Position numbers and translations under genes: made by a program
Shown here: positions 35,100 to 42,795 of the stretch, piece by piece
Layout of the letters: each line of letters begins with the position of its first letter
How positions within the stretch are numbered: the first letter of the stretch is position 1
Source: Nitrospira sp.
GTDB taxonomy: Bacteria; Nitrospirota; Nitrospiria; Nitrospirales; Nitrospiraceae
Assembly (NCBI GenBank): GCA_029194665.1
Contig: JARFXO010000004.1
Location: 372,001-436,000 of the forward strand
Direction of reading: 5' to 3'
Length of the DNA stretch: 64,000 nt
Notes under the pieces: model-generated
The model's database searches: none
What the model was told of the DNA's origin: nothing
What the model saw: only the letters and a program-made list of their open reading frames with translations

Positions 35100-35556
35100 A
35101 AATGGTCGGCTCCCGCCCTGCTGGTTGGTGTAGCCCTGAATCAACACGCCATAGTCCTCATGCTGCTTCAGCATGATGGCCTATGTAACGAGTGGGCCTT
35201 CCCTTCGTCGGTCAGGCCCTTCCGGTCGACTTCGAAATAAATATCGGCATGGATAATGTCCTGGGTAGAGACAACCGGAGTTGTGACCTGGGTGGGGTGG
35301 ATGGTTGAAGTTTCGACTTGGCTTGTGACAGCGGTGTTTTGAGCAGATTCGGGACATTGGCGTTCTCTATCCTGCTCATGACAGGAGTAACCTCACCTTG
35401 GTCGCCGGGCTGACTATAAAGCCATGCTGCGGCGAGTAATCCTCCGAGGAAGAGGACGACTCCGGCTAGAACCATGACCTCTTTCGCATCTCTCTCCGGC
35501 ACCTTGATCGTGGGGGCGATATTCCCTGACGACAACTGTGATGCACCCTGTGGCAT
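35100..35556 (-). pseudogene. Broken membrane-anchored OmpA-like gene
   Basis: Begins as an intact frame of about 70 codons: cytoplasmic N-terminus, one membrane span (VMVLAGVVLFLGGLLAAAW, residues 28-46) and the start of a linker. After a frame change near 35350 the coding sense continues in another frame: VVSTQDIIHADIYFEVDRKG and LTDEGKA, the first strand and helix of an OmpA-like peptidoglycan-binding domain. A further shift near 35180 leads to IMLKQHEDYGVLIQGYTNQQ, the next OmpA strand, after which similarity ends. Two frame changes and a missing C-terminus mean it is decayed. The formal 114-codon ORF ends at 35212 in the wrong frame. Confidence 0.75.
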
Positions 35557-36062
35557 GGCGAAATCCTCCTTCTTTCGTAAAAAGTGAAAGGTGAAACGTG
35601 AAACTCAGCACTCACCACTTGCTTGGGCTTGTTGAGATCCACATCCTTTCGGTTGTTGGTTCGTTGTGCCGGCGAAGGATTGCGTGAGCAACGGGAATGC
35701 CAAAGACGAAAAGTTGGAAAGTTGAGAAAGTTGTGGGGAAAGTTCGGGGGGTAAGTAATTGGGCAAGACTGGAGAAAGATGCGGGGAAGTTGAGACCATC
35801 ACGCCATGCGAGGATCGCCCCGCAAAGAAGTAAGGCAGGCAAATGTCTGTAGCCCGCTGGTGGGTTGTGAGCTTATGCATGGACTCGTGTTCTGCCGGTT
35901 CGTTTATGATCCAGTGACGAATGACCTCCCCCGTTGCAACTCGTTGAAACGGAAACGGTTGTGGCGTATTGTCACGGAACCATAGTGGCTTCGCGTACGA
36001 CAGAGATTAGTGGATCCCGGTCTTATGCGTATCGGTCTAGGCCATTGCTAACCGGTGTGAAT
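35557..36062. other. Intergenic region before the Abi-alpha gene
   Basis: About 500 bases. It contains purine-rich GTTGGAAAGTTGAGAAAG-type runs and the words GTGAAAGGTGAAACGTGAAA near 35585, which resemble the arms of the extragenic inverted repeats elsewhere in this window. No gene supported. Confidence 0.4.
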
Positions 36063-36746
36063 ATGAGCGACGAATCCAAAGCCGTTGAAGAAGTAGCCAA
36101 GACAACTGGCAAGGCCATTGACGCAGGGCGACAACTTGGAGGTTTTCTATCCAAGTATGTCGGCGGCTCGATTGAACAGGCGATGGGCATTGTCGAAGAC
36201 AAGCTGAAATATTTGCGTTGGGAGCGTCAAGTCCGATTAGTTGAGCGTGCTAATCAGTTCCTAGCCAAGAAGGGGCTATCAAATCCGAGTCGGAAAGTTC
36301 CACTGCAGATAGCCATCCCTTTAGTTCAAGGCGGCTCTCTCGAAGAGGATAACGAGCTGCAGGACAGATGGGCGACTCTTTTGGTTAATGCAGCTGATGC
36401 CTCTTCAAATGTTGAGGTTCGACGAGCGTTTATCAGTATTTTGGAGGACATGACTCCTTTGGACGCCTTGCTACTTGAAAGGATCTATTCATCAACTGAA
36501 ATTCTGGACGTTAATGCAGAAATATGGACGACATACTTACCCGATCGCATCACGCTGGAAAAGCCCAATCAGGAGAATCTACGGCCTCCAAATCACGTGG
36601 AAATATCCCTCAGCAACTTGGCGAGGTTAGGGCTCATTGCTACTGCAATGGCATGGGGAGGATTTGCCATGTTTAGCTGTGTGTACCGAACTGTTCTTGG
36701 CCGTGAGTTCCTGAAGGCCATTTCAATTGGCAAAGATAGCTCTTAA
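36063..36746 (+). CDS. Abi-alpha (DUF4393) family protein
   Basis: 227 residues from ATG 36063; the open frame extends 43 codons further up without a recognised sequence. The helical N-terminus (AVEEVAKTTGKAIDAGRQLG, GGFLSKYVGGSIEQAMGIVED) and the central PLQIAIPLVQGGSLEEDNEL / QDRWATLLVNAADASS match DUF4393, named Abi-alpha after members linked to abortive phage infection. C-terminal part VEISLSNLARLGLI fits the usual winged-helix-like end. It is in an accessory stretch together with an unknown gene and an insertion sequence, which is typical of defence loci. Activity is not demonstrated by sequence. Confidence 0.75.
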   Translation: MSDESKAVEEVAKTTGKAIDAGRQLGGFLSKYVGGSIEQAMGIVEDKLKYLRWERQVRLVERANQFLAKKGLSNPSRKVPLQIAIPLVQGGSLEEDNELQDRWATLLVNAADASSNVEVRRAFISILEDMTPLDALLLERIYSSTEILDVNAEIWTTYLPDRITLEKPNQENLRPPNHVEISLSNLARLGLIATAMAWGGFAMFSCVYRTVLGREFLKAISIGKDSS

Positions 36747-36865
36747 CCCGACAATAAACCGGACCGTAGGAAAACCCGCGCAAGCCGGTTATTCTAGGTT
36801 ATAGGAATTTTGGGGGTTACACCTCGATTTTATTCGGATTGGCTTATAACTGTTAGACGAGGTCA

Positions 36866-37318
36866 GTGGTAAACGTAAACGTGCTGGAATCTAAGGTGCC
36901 ACAGAAAGCCAATCTCAGACTTGCGCTTCATGACAACGGGAAATACCAGCTGATTCTTGCCGCGAATGTAGAAGGCTTCGACATCTATGTCTGCCCGCAT
37001 GGAACAAAGAACAAACTTCGTAGCAGCTGGCACGAGTCAGGGAAGGTACATATTCACACGCCGGTTGGGCGCAAGATCGGCGACGCTCAGATAAGGCCAG
37101 AAAATTTCACTGGCAAGGTCAACCTTTATCAGGGCGGGTACAGTGGTTCTGATTGGTCTTATCGACCAAAACAAGACTCTGAAACTAGGCGCACCCTATT
37201 GATTGAAAAGCCGCGACCTGGGCGTCCGTTGAACTGTGCAATCTGGGCAGTTGAGCGAGGCAGAAGCGATTTGGTGAAAGAGGTGCTAAGTGAATACGAT
37301 GGTTCGCGGGGATTATAG
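36866..37318 (+). CDS. Hypothetical protein ending at the IS630 insertion point
   Basis: 150 residues from GTG 36866 (GAGGTCA just upstream). Beta-rich N-terminal two thirds (LRLALHDNGKYQLILAANVE, FDIYVCPHGTK, KVHIHTPVGRKIGDAQI) and a helical end with WAVERGRSDLVKEVLSEY. No family recognised. Its stop TAG at 37316-37318 is formed by the duplicated TA target and the first base of the insertion sequence. Rejoining the flanks gives TAA at the same codon, so the protein seems not to be shortened. It may act with the upstream Abi-alpha gene, 119 bases away; that is inference. Confidence 0.55.
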   Translation: MVNVNVLESKVPQKANLRLALHDNGKYQLILAANVEGFDIYVCPHGTKNKLRSSWHESGKVHIHTPVGRKIGDAQIRPENFTGKVNLYQGGYSGSDWSYRPKQDSETRRTLLIEKPRPGRPLNCAIWAVERGRSDLVKEVLSEYDGSRGL

Positions 37319-38213
37319 CTAAGCCCATAGTTATGAATAGGCCTTCACGATCTGATCGAGGGTAGCGGTTTCATGGTATTCCCTGCGTTTCTTGAGGGCA
37401 GCGAAGTCCTGTTCGATCGGGTTAAAGTCGGGAGAGTACGGCGGCAGGAACAGCAGCGTGGCGCCGGTGGCCTCGATGAGCGCCGCCGTCTCCGACGATG
37501 TGTGAAAGGCCGCGTTGTCCATGATCACGAGGTGCTGGGCATTGAGACGCGGGCACAGCCTCGTCTTGAGCCAGGTGTTGAAGACCACCGTATCGCACGT
37601 CCCCTCAAACAGCAGTGGTTCTTCGAATCGCCCATCCATACGGGCCGCAATCAGCGAGGTCCGTGGCCGGCGCTGCCCGGAGACCAGGCCGTCCACGCGG
37701 TGACCCTTCGGTGCGTACCCATACCGCCGCGCCGTCGACGACGCAAACCCGCATTCATCGATATGGACGGGTCGTTTGCCACGGCGAAAGAACCGCTCGC
37801 GCAGGCGCAGGAATTGTTTCCGTTGCTGCGGATCGCGCTCCTGGTACCCGATCCTTTTTTTTATGGGTCAACGCCAGTTTGTGGAGTGCGTTCCAGATGC
37901 AATGCCGGGACACCTGGAAATGCCGTGCTCGCTCCGCTTGTGTCCGATCGGGATGGACTTCCACATGACGACGCAAGGCGTCCCAATCCAGTTTGTGGGG
38001 TCGTTGTGGGCCGGGACGCTTGTATGCTAGGCCGCCGGGCTTGAGCCAGCGGTAGACGCTGGCCTCGCCCACCTTGAATCGCCGAGCCGCCTCGGCCTTG
38101 CTGCCACCACTCCGGACAAAATCCACGACCCGTTGGCGCAAATCTGATGAGCATCTCATGCCCCATGATCGCAAAGTCCACCGTCAATGTCCATCAGTAA
38201 TTGAGGGCTTGGC
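37318..38213 (-). mobile_element. IS630-family insertion sequence with TA target duplication
   Basis: An element of 896 bases. Its ends are imperfect inverted repeats: from the left GCTAAGCCCATAGTTATGAA, from the right (complement) GCCAAGCCCTCAATTACTGA. TA dinucleotides lie directly outside both (37316-37317 and 38214-38215), the target duplication of the IS630/Tc1 group. It encodes one transposase in two frames on the minus strand. Both flanks also share a TTATAGC context. The element interrupts an accessory region exactly at the stop codon of the preceding gene. Confidence 0.88.
37331..38159 (-). CDS. IS630 transposase in two overlapping frames
   Basis: The first frame (ATG 38159) gives a paired helix-turn-helix domain: DLRQRVVDFVRSGGSKAEAA and RRFKVGEASVYRWL. 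It runs into eight A residues (37862-37855, minus strand). The DDE catalytic domain continues in the +1 frame: RPVHIDECGFAS (first Asp), HLVIMDNAAFHTSS (second Asp) and PYSPDFNPIEQDFAALKK (Glu). All three acidic residues are present. Fusion needs a +1 ribosomal shift or loss of one A by polymerase slippage on the A8 run; frameshifting at A-runs is known in this family. If neither occurs, the copy is dead by a one-base insertion. Confidence 0.85.
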
Positions 38214-38468
38214 TATAACCCTTGTGGCACATCTCATTGCGGACTGGACACAACCAAGTCTGTTAGCTGTGGTGAGTAAATTGTCCGATATCGCATGGGC
38301 TTCCTTAAATGCTGCAGTAAAAAATCCATAGCACATCGCTGTGGTCAGGATTATCATGGGAGCTAGGGACAGGCATGACTATTGACTTATTTGTAGATGG
38401 GGACGAGCAAAGATTTGAAGAGGCGGACCCCGTTTCTTCTAATCAGCCCGTCATGCGGTATTGCTGAA

Positions 38469-38609
38469 TCAGTTTGATTCGATGATCTGAATCACGGCTG
38501 CTCGGACTCTGACGTCTCGCGGAGTCTCACTTTTCCGTACCTGTACCTGCCCGGTCACTCGCGCGCGGTCCCCATCCTTCTCCAATGCCTCAGCTGTGAC
38601 GGCTGGGAT
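38469..38609 (-). pseudogene. OB-fold-like gene fragment, copy 1
   Basis: A 46-codon open stretch with no start: IPAVTAEALEKDGDRARVTG then QVQVRKSETPRDVRVRAAVI and a QIIESN end. It is clearly homologous to the C-terminus of the fragment at 41122-41391. Only the last part of the gene remains. DNA similarity between the copies continues past the stop to about 38430, so a larger segment was duplicated. The remaining bases between 38214 and 38656 hold no gene I can support; a 36-codon open tail next to the IS right end (HLIADWTQPSLLAVV) may be another remnant. Confidence 0.6.
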
Positions 38610-38655
38610 TCATAGGGTTGACAAGTGATACCTCTGAGGGTAACACTCGATTACG

Positions 38656-38847
38656 ATGAAGGTTCGCGGGGGTGGGTATGTCTTTATCACCTTGAAGGGC
38701 GATCATTCTCCCCGCCATGTACATTGCTATCGAGACGGCGTACTCGTTGTGAAATGGGATTTGGAGAACATACAGCCGATGATCGGGAAGACGTCGAGAC
38801 GAGTGCGCGCATTGATTAAAGAATTGGACGACGAGGGGATGCTATGA
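38656..38847 (+). CDS. DUF4160 family protein
   Basis: 63 residues: GGGYVFITLKGDHSPRHVHC, then YRDGVLVVKWDLENIQPMIG. The PxHVHxYxDG core followed by a WDLE-like strand is the DUF4160 pattern, found in small two-gene units with DUF2442 or helix-turn-helix partners that look like toxin-antitoxin modules. The stop overlaps the start of the helix-turn-helix gene (ATGA), so the two are translationally coupled. The activity of DUF4160 is not known to me. Confidence 0.8.
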   Translation: MKVRGGGYVFITLKGDHSPRHVHCYRDGVLVVKWDLENIQPMIGKTSRRVRALIKELDDEGML

Positions 38848-39326
38848 AGATTCGATCGGTGATGTGTAATAACCGCAAAAAGGTATTTCAAGTGAAGGCC
38901 TCAAAAGGCACGCTGCTGTTTCCCTATTCGAAGGTCGAGGTTCGTCCGAGCAGCAGCGATCCGGTCGTCAGTGTCTTTGTCGATAAGGAGTTGGGAGGAG
39001 AGGGGTTCACCTATGTCTTGGCATCCGGGAAGGAAGGTACGGTTCATAGCGAGCAGGTGTTGGAATACAATCAAGCCCCATCCTTCTTGAGAGATGCGGT
39101 GCTGTACAAGTTGACGATTGAAGCGCAGAAGCGGATCGAAAGCAGTCCGCTCTCAAAACGGGAAATTATCAGGCGGTTGCGCACATCGGGGACGCAGTTG
39201 TACCGCTTGCTTGATCAAACCAACTACCGTAAGTCAGTCGATCAGCTTCTCTCGCTGCTCCATGTTCTGGACTGTGATGTCGATCTGCTTGTCAGGAGCA
39301 GGAGCTCGTCCGGAAAGGCAGCCTAG
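38844..39326 (+). CDS. Two-domain protein with C-terminal XRE-like helix-turn-helix
   Basis: 160 residues. The N-terminal half is beta-rich (VFQVKASKGTLLFPYSKVEV, FVDKELGGEGFTYVLASGKE) and resembles the DUF2442-like partner of DUF4160 proteins. The C-terminal half is a helix-turn-helix: SPLSKREIIRRLRTSGTQLY and LLDQTNYRKSVDQLLSLLHV. Paired with DUF4160 by an ATGA overlap. It is likely the DNA-binding autoregulator or antitoxin side of the pair, by analogy with such modules. Direct evidence for a toxin is absent. Confidence 0.75.
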   Translation: MKIRSVMCNNRKKVFQVKASKGTLLFPYSKVEVRPSSSDPVVSVFVDKELGGEGFTYVLASGKEGTVHSEQVLEYNQAPSFLRDAVLYKLTIEAQKRIESSPLSKREIIRRLRTSGTQLYRLLDQTNYRKSVDQLLSLLHVLDCDVDLLVRSRSSSGKAA

Positions 39327-39391
39327 CTGGGCACTCCGAGAAGCCGGTTTGTTGGTCGCATTAGATCTGCAGCATAACCTGAGAGAAGGTG

Positions 39392-39814
39392 TTATGACAG
39401 GGGTGCCTCTGACGACGCGCCCACGAAGTAGAGGTGTTTCTCTCCGGTGAGATGCTGCGGCTGGACGATGTAGTCGCCTGTCATCGAGGGAATCCAGATG
39501 GACTTTGCCACCTTCATATTCCCTCCCGTCAGCGCCCAAGTGAGGCCGCCCACGATGCCTCCGCCGATCGCATAGGCCATTTTCGCCGCACCATAGGGAA
39601 TGGTGAGAGCCCAGCAGGATGCTTGGAGCCCGGCTGTCTTGGGGCTGGACAAATTCGACGAGTTGGACGAGCCCGATGGCGGTGGACTCATCTCGGAGAT
39701 GTCTTCACCATGAGCCAGTACAGATTCCTCTGTGACGACCAGTAGTGTGCAGAGGGTAGCTCCCACAAGGAGCACCAGCCTGGCCTGCACCCATGGAAAG
39801 CGATTCGTGTTCAT
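39392..39814 (-). CDS. Exported hypothetical protein with glycine-rich membrane segment
   Basis: 140 residues from ATG 39814 (GGAG at seven bases). N-terminal signal-type segment LVLLVGATLCTLLVVTEESV followed by a Ser/Pro-rich linker (SPPPSGSSNSSNLSSPK), then AAKMAYAIGGGIVGGLTWAL, which could be a second membrane span or a beta-barrel-like insert, and GNMKVAKSIWIPSMTGDYIV near the end. No characterised family recognised. The linker and conserved-looking tail suggest an envelope protein. Confidence 0.65.
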   Translation of the reverse strand: MNTNRFPWVQARLVLLVGATLCTLLVVTEESVLAHGEDISEMSPPPSGSSNSSNLSSPKTAGLQASCWALTIPYGAAKMAYAIGGGIVGGLTWALTGGNMKVAKSIWIPSMTGDYIVQPQHLTGEKHLYFVGASSEAPLS

Positions 39815-40043
39815 GTCTATTCTCCAGTGGTCAGACTTGTCCAACAAACGAAACCACCACGAGTGCTCGTCTACGGCGGGCTAGATGGTTCTTTAATTAT
39901 TCAAACAGTTACCCTCAATGCCTCGCACGTCGCAAGGACCGTAGAGGAGATCGATGAGAAATTTCCTTTCAGCGTGACCGTTTCTGTGGAGACTTGTAGA
40001 TGACACAGAATAAAAACCCACCCTATGGAACCGGAAGTTTGGT

Positions 40044-40346
40044 TTATGGTTCGTCTTTAGAGGACTCCTCGCTCTGTTTGAGCCAGAGTTCAAGAAGTCT
40101 TGTCTCGCGTTCAGACTGGGAAATGTGTTCCAGCGCGAACGCGCCCGTCAAGCGATCTTCATAAAAAGCCCTTTGCTTCGCGTAGGTTTTTTTAAAGGCT
40201 TCCGTCTTAAGAACTTTCCAATCGGCATCGGATATGCCGGCATGGGAACGCAAGAGGTTGATCTCGATGGCTTGGAAAGCAAAGACTTTGGCCAACACCT
40301 TAATGACGGTTGCATTTGTCATAAACCTTGGAACTTTGTCAGCCAT
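40044..40346 (-). CDS. Hypothetical protein (100 aa)
   Basis: 100 residues from ATG 40346, mostly helical and charged: MADKVPRFMTNATVIKVLAK, AFQAIEINLLRSHAGISDAD, then RAFYEDRLTGAFALEHISQS. The frame is open further up and overlaps the ferredoxin end, but no RBS supports an earlier start, and none is clear here either. It lies 90 bases after the ferredoxin on the same strand. No function inferred. Confidence 0.45.
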   Translation of the reverse strand: MADKVPRFMTNATVIKVLAKVFAFQAIEINLLRSHAGISDADWKVLKTEAFKKTYAKQRAFYEDRLTGAFALEHISQSERETRLLELWLKQSEESSKDEP

Positions 40347-40435
40347 GAGGAATCGTTTCGGTAAGCCCGAGGCACACAGGACTCTAGCGGCGGCGTTATC
40401 AGCGTCGCAGAGTCGGAACCTCGAAGTGAAAAGGA

Positions 40436-40783
40436 TCAGTTCCGCACGCCGCTCCACACTTTTGCCGGATCGATCGGCTTGTCAGGATTGAGTGTCTTCG
40501 CTTTTTCCAGCAGGACATCGGTCCCCTCCGGATAAGCTGGGTCAGAAATACAACAATTATCGACCGGACAGACTGCCGCACATTGGGGTTCGTCAAAATG
40601 GCCGACACACTCGGTACACCGATCATGAGTGATCACGTAAATATTATCCCCCACTCCCTGGCCGTCGCCCACATGATTGCCCTTCCCCTCAGCATCGCTG
40701 CGAGTTTCGAAGATGGCCTCGTTCGGACATTCCGGCAGGCAAGCGCCACAGTTGATACATTCGTCGGTAATCAGCAGTGCCAT
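40436..40783 (-). CDS. 2[4Fe-4S] ferredoxin, YfhL type
   Basis: 115 residues from ATG 40783, with GGAGG eight bases upstream. First cluster site CINCGACLPECP (residues 9-20); the second is CTECVGHFDEPQCAAVCPVD, with an eight-residue insertion between its second and third Cys, as in the YfhL/Allochromatium-type ferredoxins. About 30 extra residues lie between the two sites, and a C-terminal tail extends beyond. Low-potential electron carrier; its partner is not evident from the neighbours. Confidence 0.9.
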   Translation of the reverse strand: MALLITDECINCGACLPECPNEAIFETRSDAEGKGNHVGDGQGVGDNIYVITHDRCTECVGHFDEPQCAAVCPVDNCCISDPAYPEGTDVLLEKAKTLNPDKPIDPAKVWSGVRN

Positions 40784-41121
40784 GATTCGAGCCTCCTTAT
40801 ATTCTAAGATTGAACAGGGCGCCGTACGTCCTCTTTATCCTATTTCCCGCAAGGTCCCCTCAAGAGATCTCATCGTGGAAGTGTACTCATGACCATATCA
40901 CTGAAAGCGCAATGAATATGGCAGCCAAGCTGTCTGATTCGGGTTTTCACTAGATCAATAGGATACGCATGTTGCACCTTCATACGCGCTCCTGTCAATG
41001 CGGTGGTTCGAAAGGAGAATTTTTGGGGGAAGAGAAGTGGGGGCTTGCCTCGTAATAGGAGTCTGAGTTCAGGGGTGGGCCCCGTTGATTCGGCTCAGGC
41101 TGTCATGCGGGCACCGCTGAA

Positions 41122-41391
41122 TCAGTGTGATTCAAAGATCTGAATCACGGTTGCCTGCACTCTTACGTTGCGCGGAACCTCACGCTTCAGCACGTGTGCG
41201 ACGCAGGTTACGCGCCCCCGATCCCCATCCTTCGGAAACGCCTCAACCACACTCGACTTACGGCTTCCCATGACTTTCACGGGCAACGAGCCCGTCTCAT
41301 CCTCCAGTACGAAGCGTAGGTGGAGTATGAGGTTCGGTCTGGTTCTGTATAGCTCAACGAGATAGAATAGGTGCCAAGGGCTGACCGCTAC
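41122..41391 (-). pseudogene. OB-fold-like gene fragment, copy 2
   Basis: An 89-codon open stretch bounded by stops with no start codon at its head. NLILHLRFVLEDETGSLPVK and VMGSRKSSVVEAFPKDGDRG resemble an OB-fold nucleic-acid-binding domain (fvLeDetGs-x-v-w-like strand), and the end VPRNVRVQATVIQIFESH matches copy 1 at 38469-38609. The 5' part is missing. The rest of 40784-41545 contains no other gene I can support. Confidence 0.55.
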
Positions 41392-41545
41392 CTATCGAAT
41401 TCCCTGGAGCGCGCTACCGCGTTACCCCTCTGAGGCAACAGCAGTAAGACAGCTTTCTCGACGGCGAGAAACGAATGAATGAAGCGCGGGGATGACCCCT
41501 TAAATATTCTTCCGGTTCGGTTGATGGCGCACAGGGTGAAAACCC

Positions 41546-42694
41546 ATGAACTCGTACGATGTCTCCATCGTCGGCGCCGGTGTCGTCGGATGTGCGATTG
41601 CCAGGGAATTATTGTGTCGGTGCCGGGCCGCCCCGATCCGTATCCTCGTCCTCGAACAGCACGAGCGCCCCGGCGAAGAAACCAGCGGGCGCAATAGCGG
41701 CGTCCTTCACAGCGGGATCCATGAACCTCCCTTTTCTCTGAAAGAGCGGCTCGCCGGCGAAGGTTGCCGGTTGGCGACGGCATATGCTCTGGAACATGAC
41801 GTTCCGTTACTCAGGGCCGGCATGATCATCGCTGTGTCAATGGAGGACGTCCGTCGAGGCCTCTGGCGCGACATCTCTATGTTGCGGCGATTGTGGTTCA
41901 ACGCCTGGAGGACGAAAACGACGGTGAGGTTCATGGCGCCCTCCGCCTTACGAGCTTGGGAACCGTACCTTCACGCCTGCTGTGGCATCGCCATTCCGAG
42001 CGTCTCCGTCATCGATTCTCAAGCCTTCGTGCAATCGCTCAAGACCGAGTCAGAAGCGGGCGGCGCAGAATTTGCCTTCAACAATCGGGTCACCGGCGTC
42101 GAGGAGGCAGCTGGCTCGTATCTCATATCCACCGACCGCCAACAGATCCAGACCACCTGCCTCATCAATGCGGCGGGACTCTATGCCGACGAGATTGCGG
42201 CACTGGGCATGTCCTACAAGAAATATGTCATCAGCCCCCTGAGGGGTGAGTATTACGAACTGGTCACTCCCGAGAAGCAAAGCCTGATCGGGCGTCCGGT
42301 GTATCCTGCGTTACCACCTCAAGCGACCGGGAAGGGAATTCATTTTAGTCCCCGTCCAAACGGACGGGTGTATCTCGGGCCGAACGAAATGCCCATCACC
42401 GACAAAGCGGATTACAGCTCGCGCAAGACGCCGCCTGGTTTGTTCGTTGAAATCTTGCAGAAATTCCTTCCCTCGCTAGACGAACGCGATCTTCGTTGGG
42501 CCTATTCCGGAATCAGGCCGCGTGTCGTGACGAATAGCCGTGCCAAGAGCGACTTCATCATCTCGGTCGATCGTGAAGATCCCCCGTTGATTAATCTGAT
42601 CGGCATTGAATCACCGGGGCTCTCTGCCGCCTTGGCGCTCGCACGACATGTTTGCGATCTGCCGTCCCTTCGGAGCCGGTTTCCGTCCGCCTAA
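41546..42694 (+). CDS. FAD-dependent oxidoreductase, L-2-hydroxyglutarate dehydrogenase type
   Basis: 382 residues of the DAO family. FAD Rossmann motif YDVSIVGAGVVGCAIAREL at residue 4; GEETSGRNSGVLHSGIHEPP with the His/Ser stretch near the flavin; GLYADEIAAL; GIHFSPRPNGRVYLGPNE; and RDLRWAYSGIRPRV near 313, a strong match to LhgO/L2HGDH-like enzymes. Such enzymes repair L-2-hydroxyglutarate to 2-oxoglutarate, feeding electrons to quinone, but glycerol-3-phosphate dehydrogenase-like relatives share the fold. Transcribed alone, with AGGGTGA before the ATG. Confidence 0.85.
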   Translation: MNSYDVSIVGAGVVGCAIARELLCRCRAAPIRILVLEQHERPGEETSGRNSGVLHSGIHEPPFSLKERLAGEGCRLATAYALEHDVPLLRAGMIIAVSMEDVRRGLWRDISMLRRLWFNAWRTKTTVRFMAPSALRAWEPYLHACCGIAIPSVSVIDSQAFVQSLKTESEAGGAEFAFNNRVTGVEEAAGSYLISTDRQQIQTTCLINAAGLYADEIAALGMSYKKYVISPLRGEYYELVTPEKQSLIGRPVYPALPPQATGKGIHFSPRPNGRVYLGPNEMPITDKADYSSRKTPPGLFVEILQKFLPSLDERDLRWAYSGIRPRVVTNSRAKSDFIISVDREDPPLINLIGIESPGLSAALALARHVCDLPSLRSRFPSA

Positions 42695-42795
42695 TTCTCC
42701 TCCCGGCTTCATGACACCTACGAGCTGGGCGTGGAGTTAAGAGGTCGGGTACCTTTGTCTCCGTCATCATCGCTTCCGTAACTGTCAACGAAAGG

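Noticed and set aside
35605-35880. 91-codon minus-strand frame upstream of the broken OmpA-like gene
   Set aside because: Low-complexity Ser/Leu/Pro reading of a purine-rich stretch, with no RBS.
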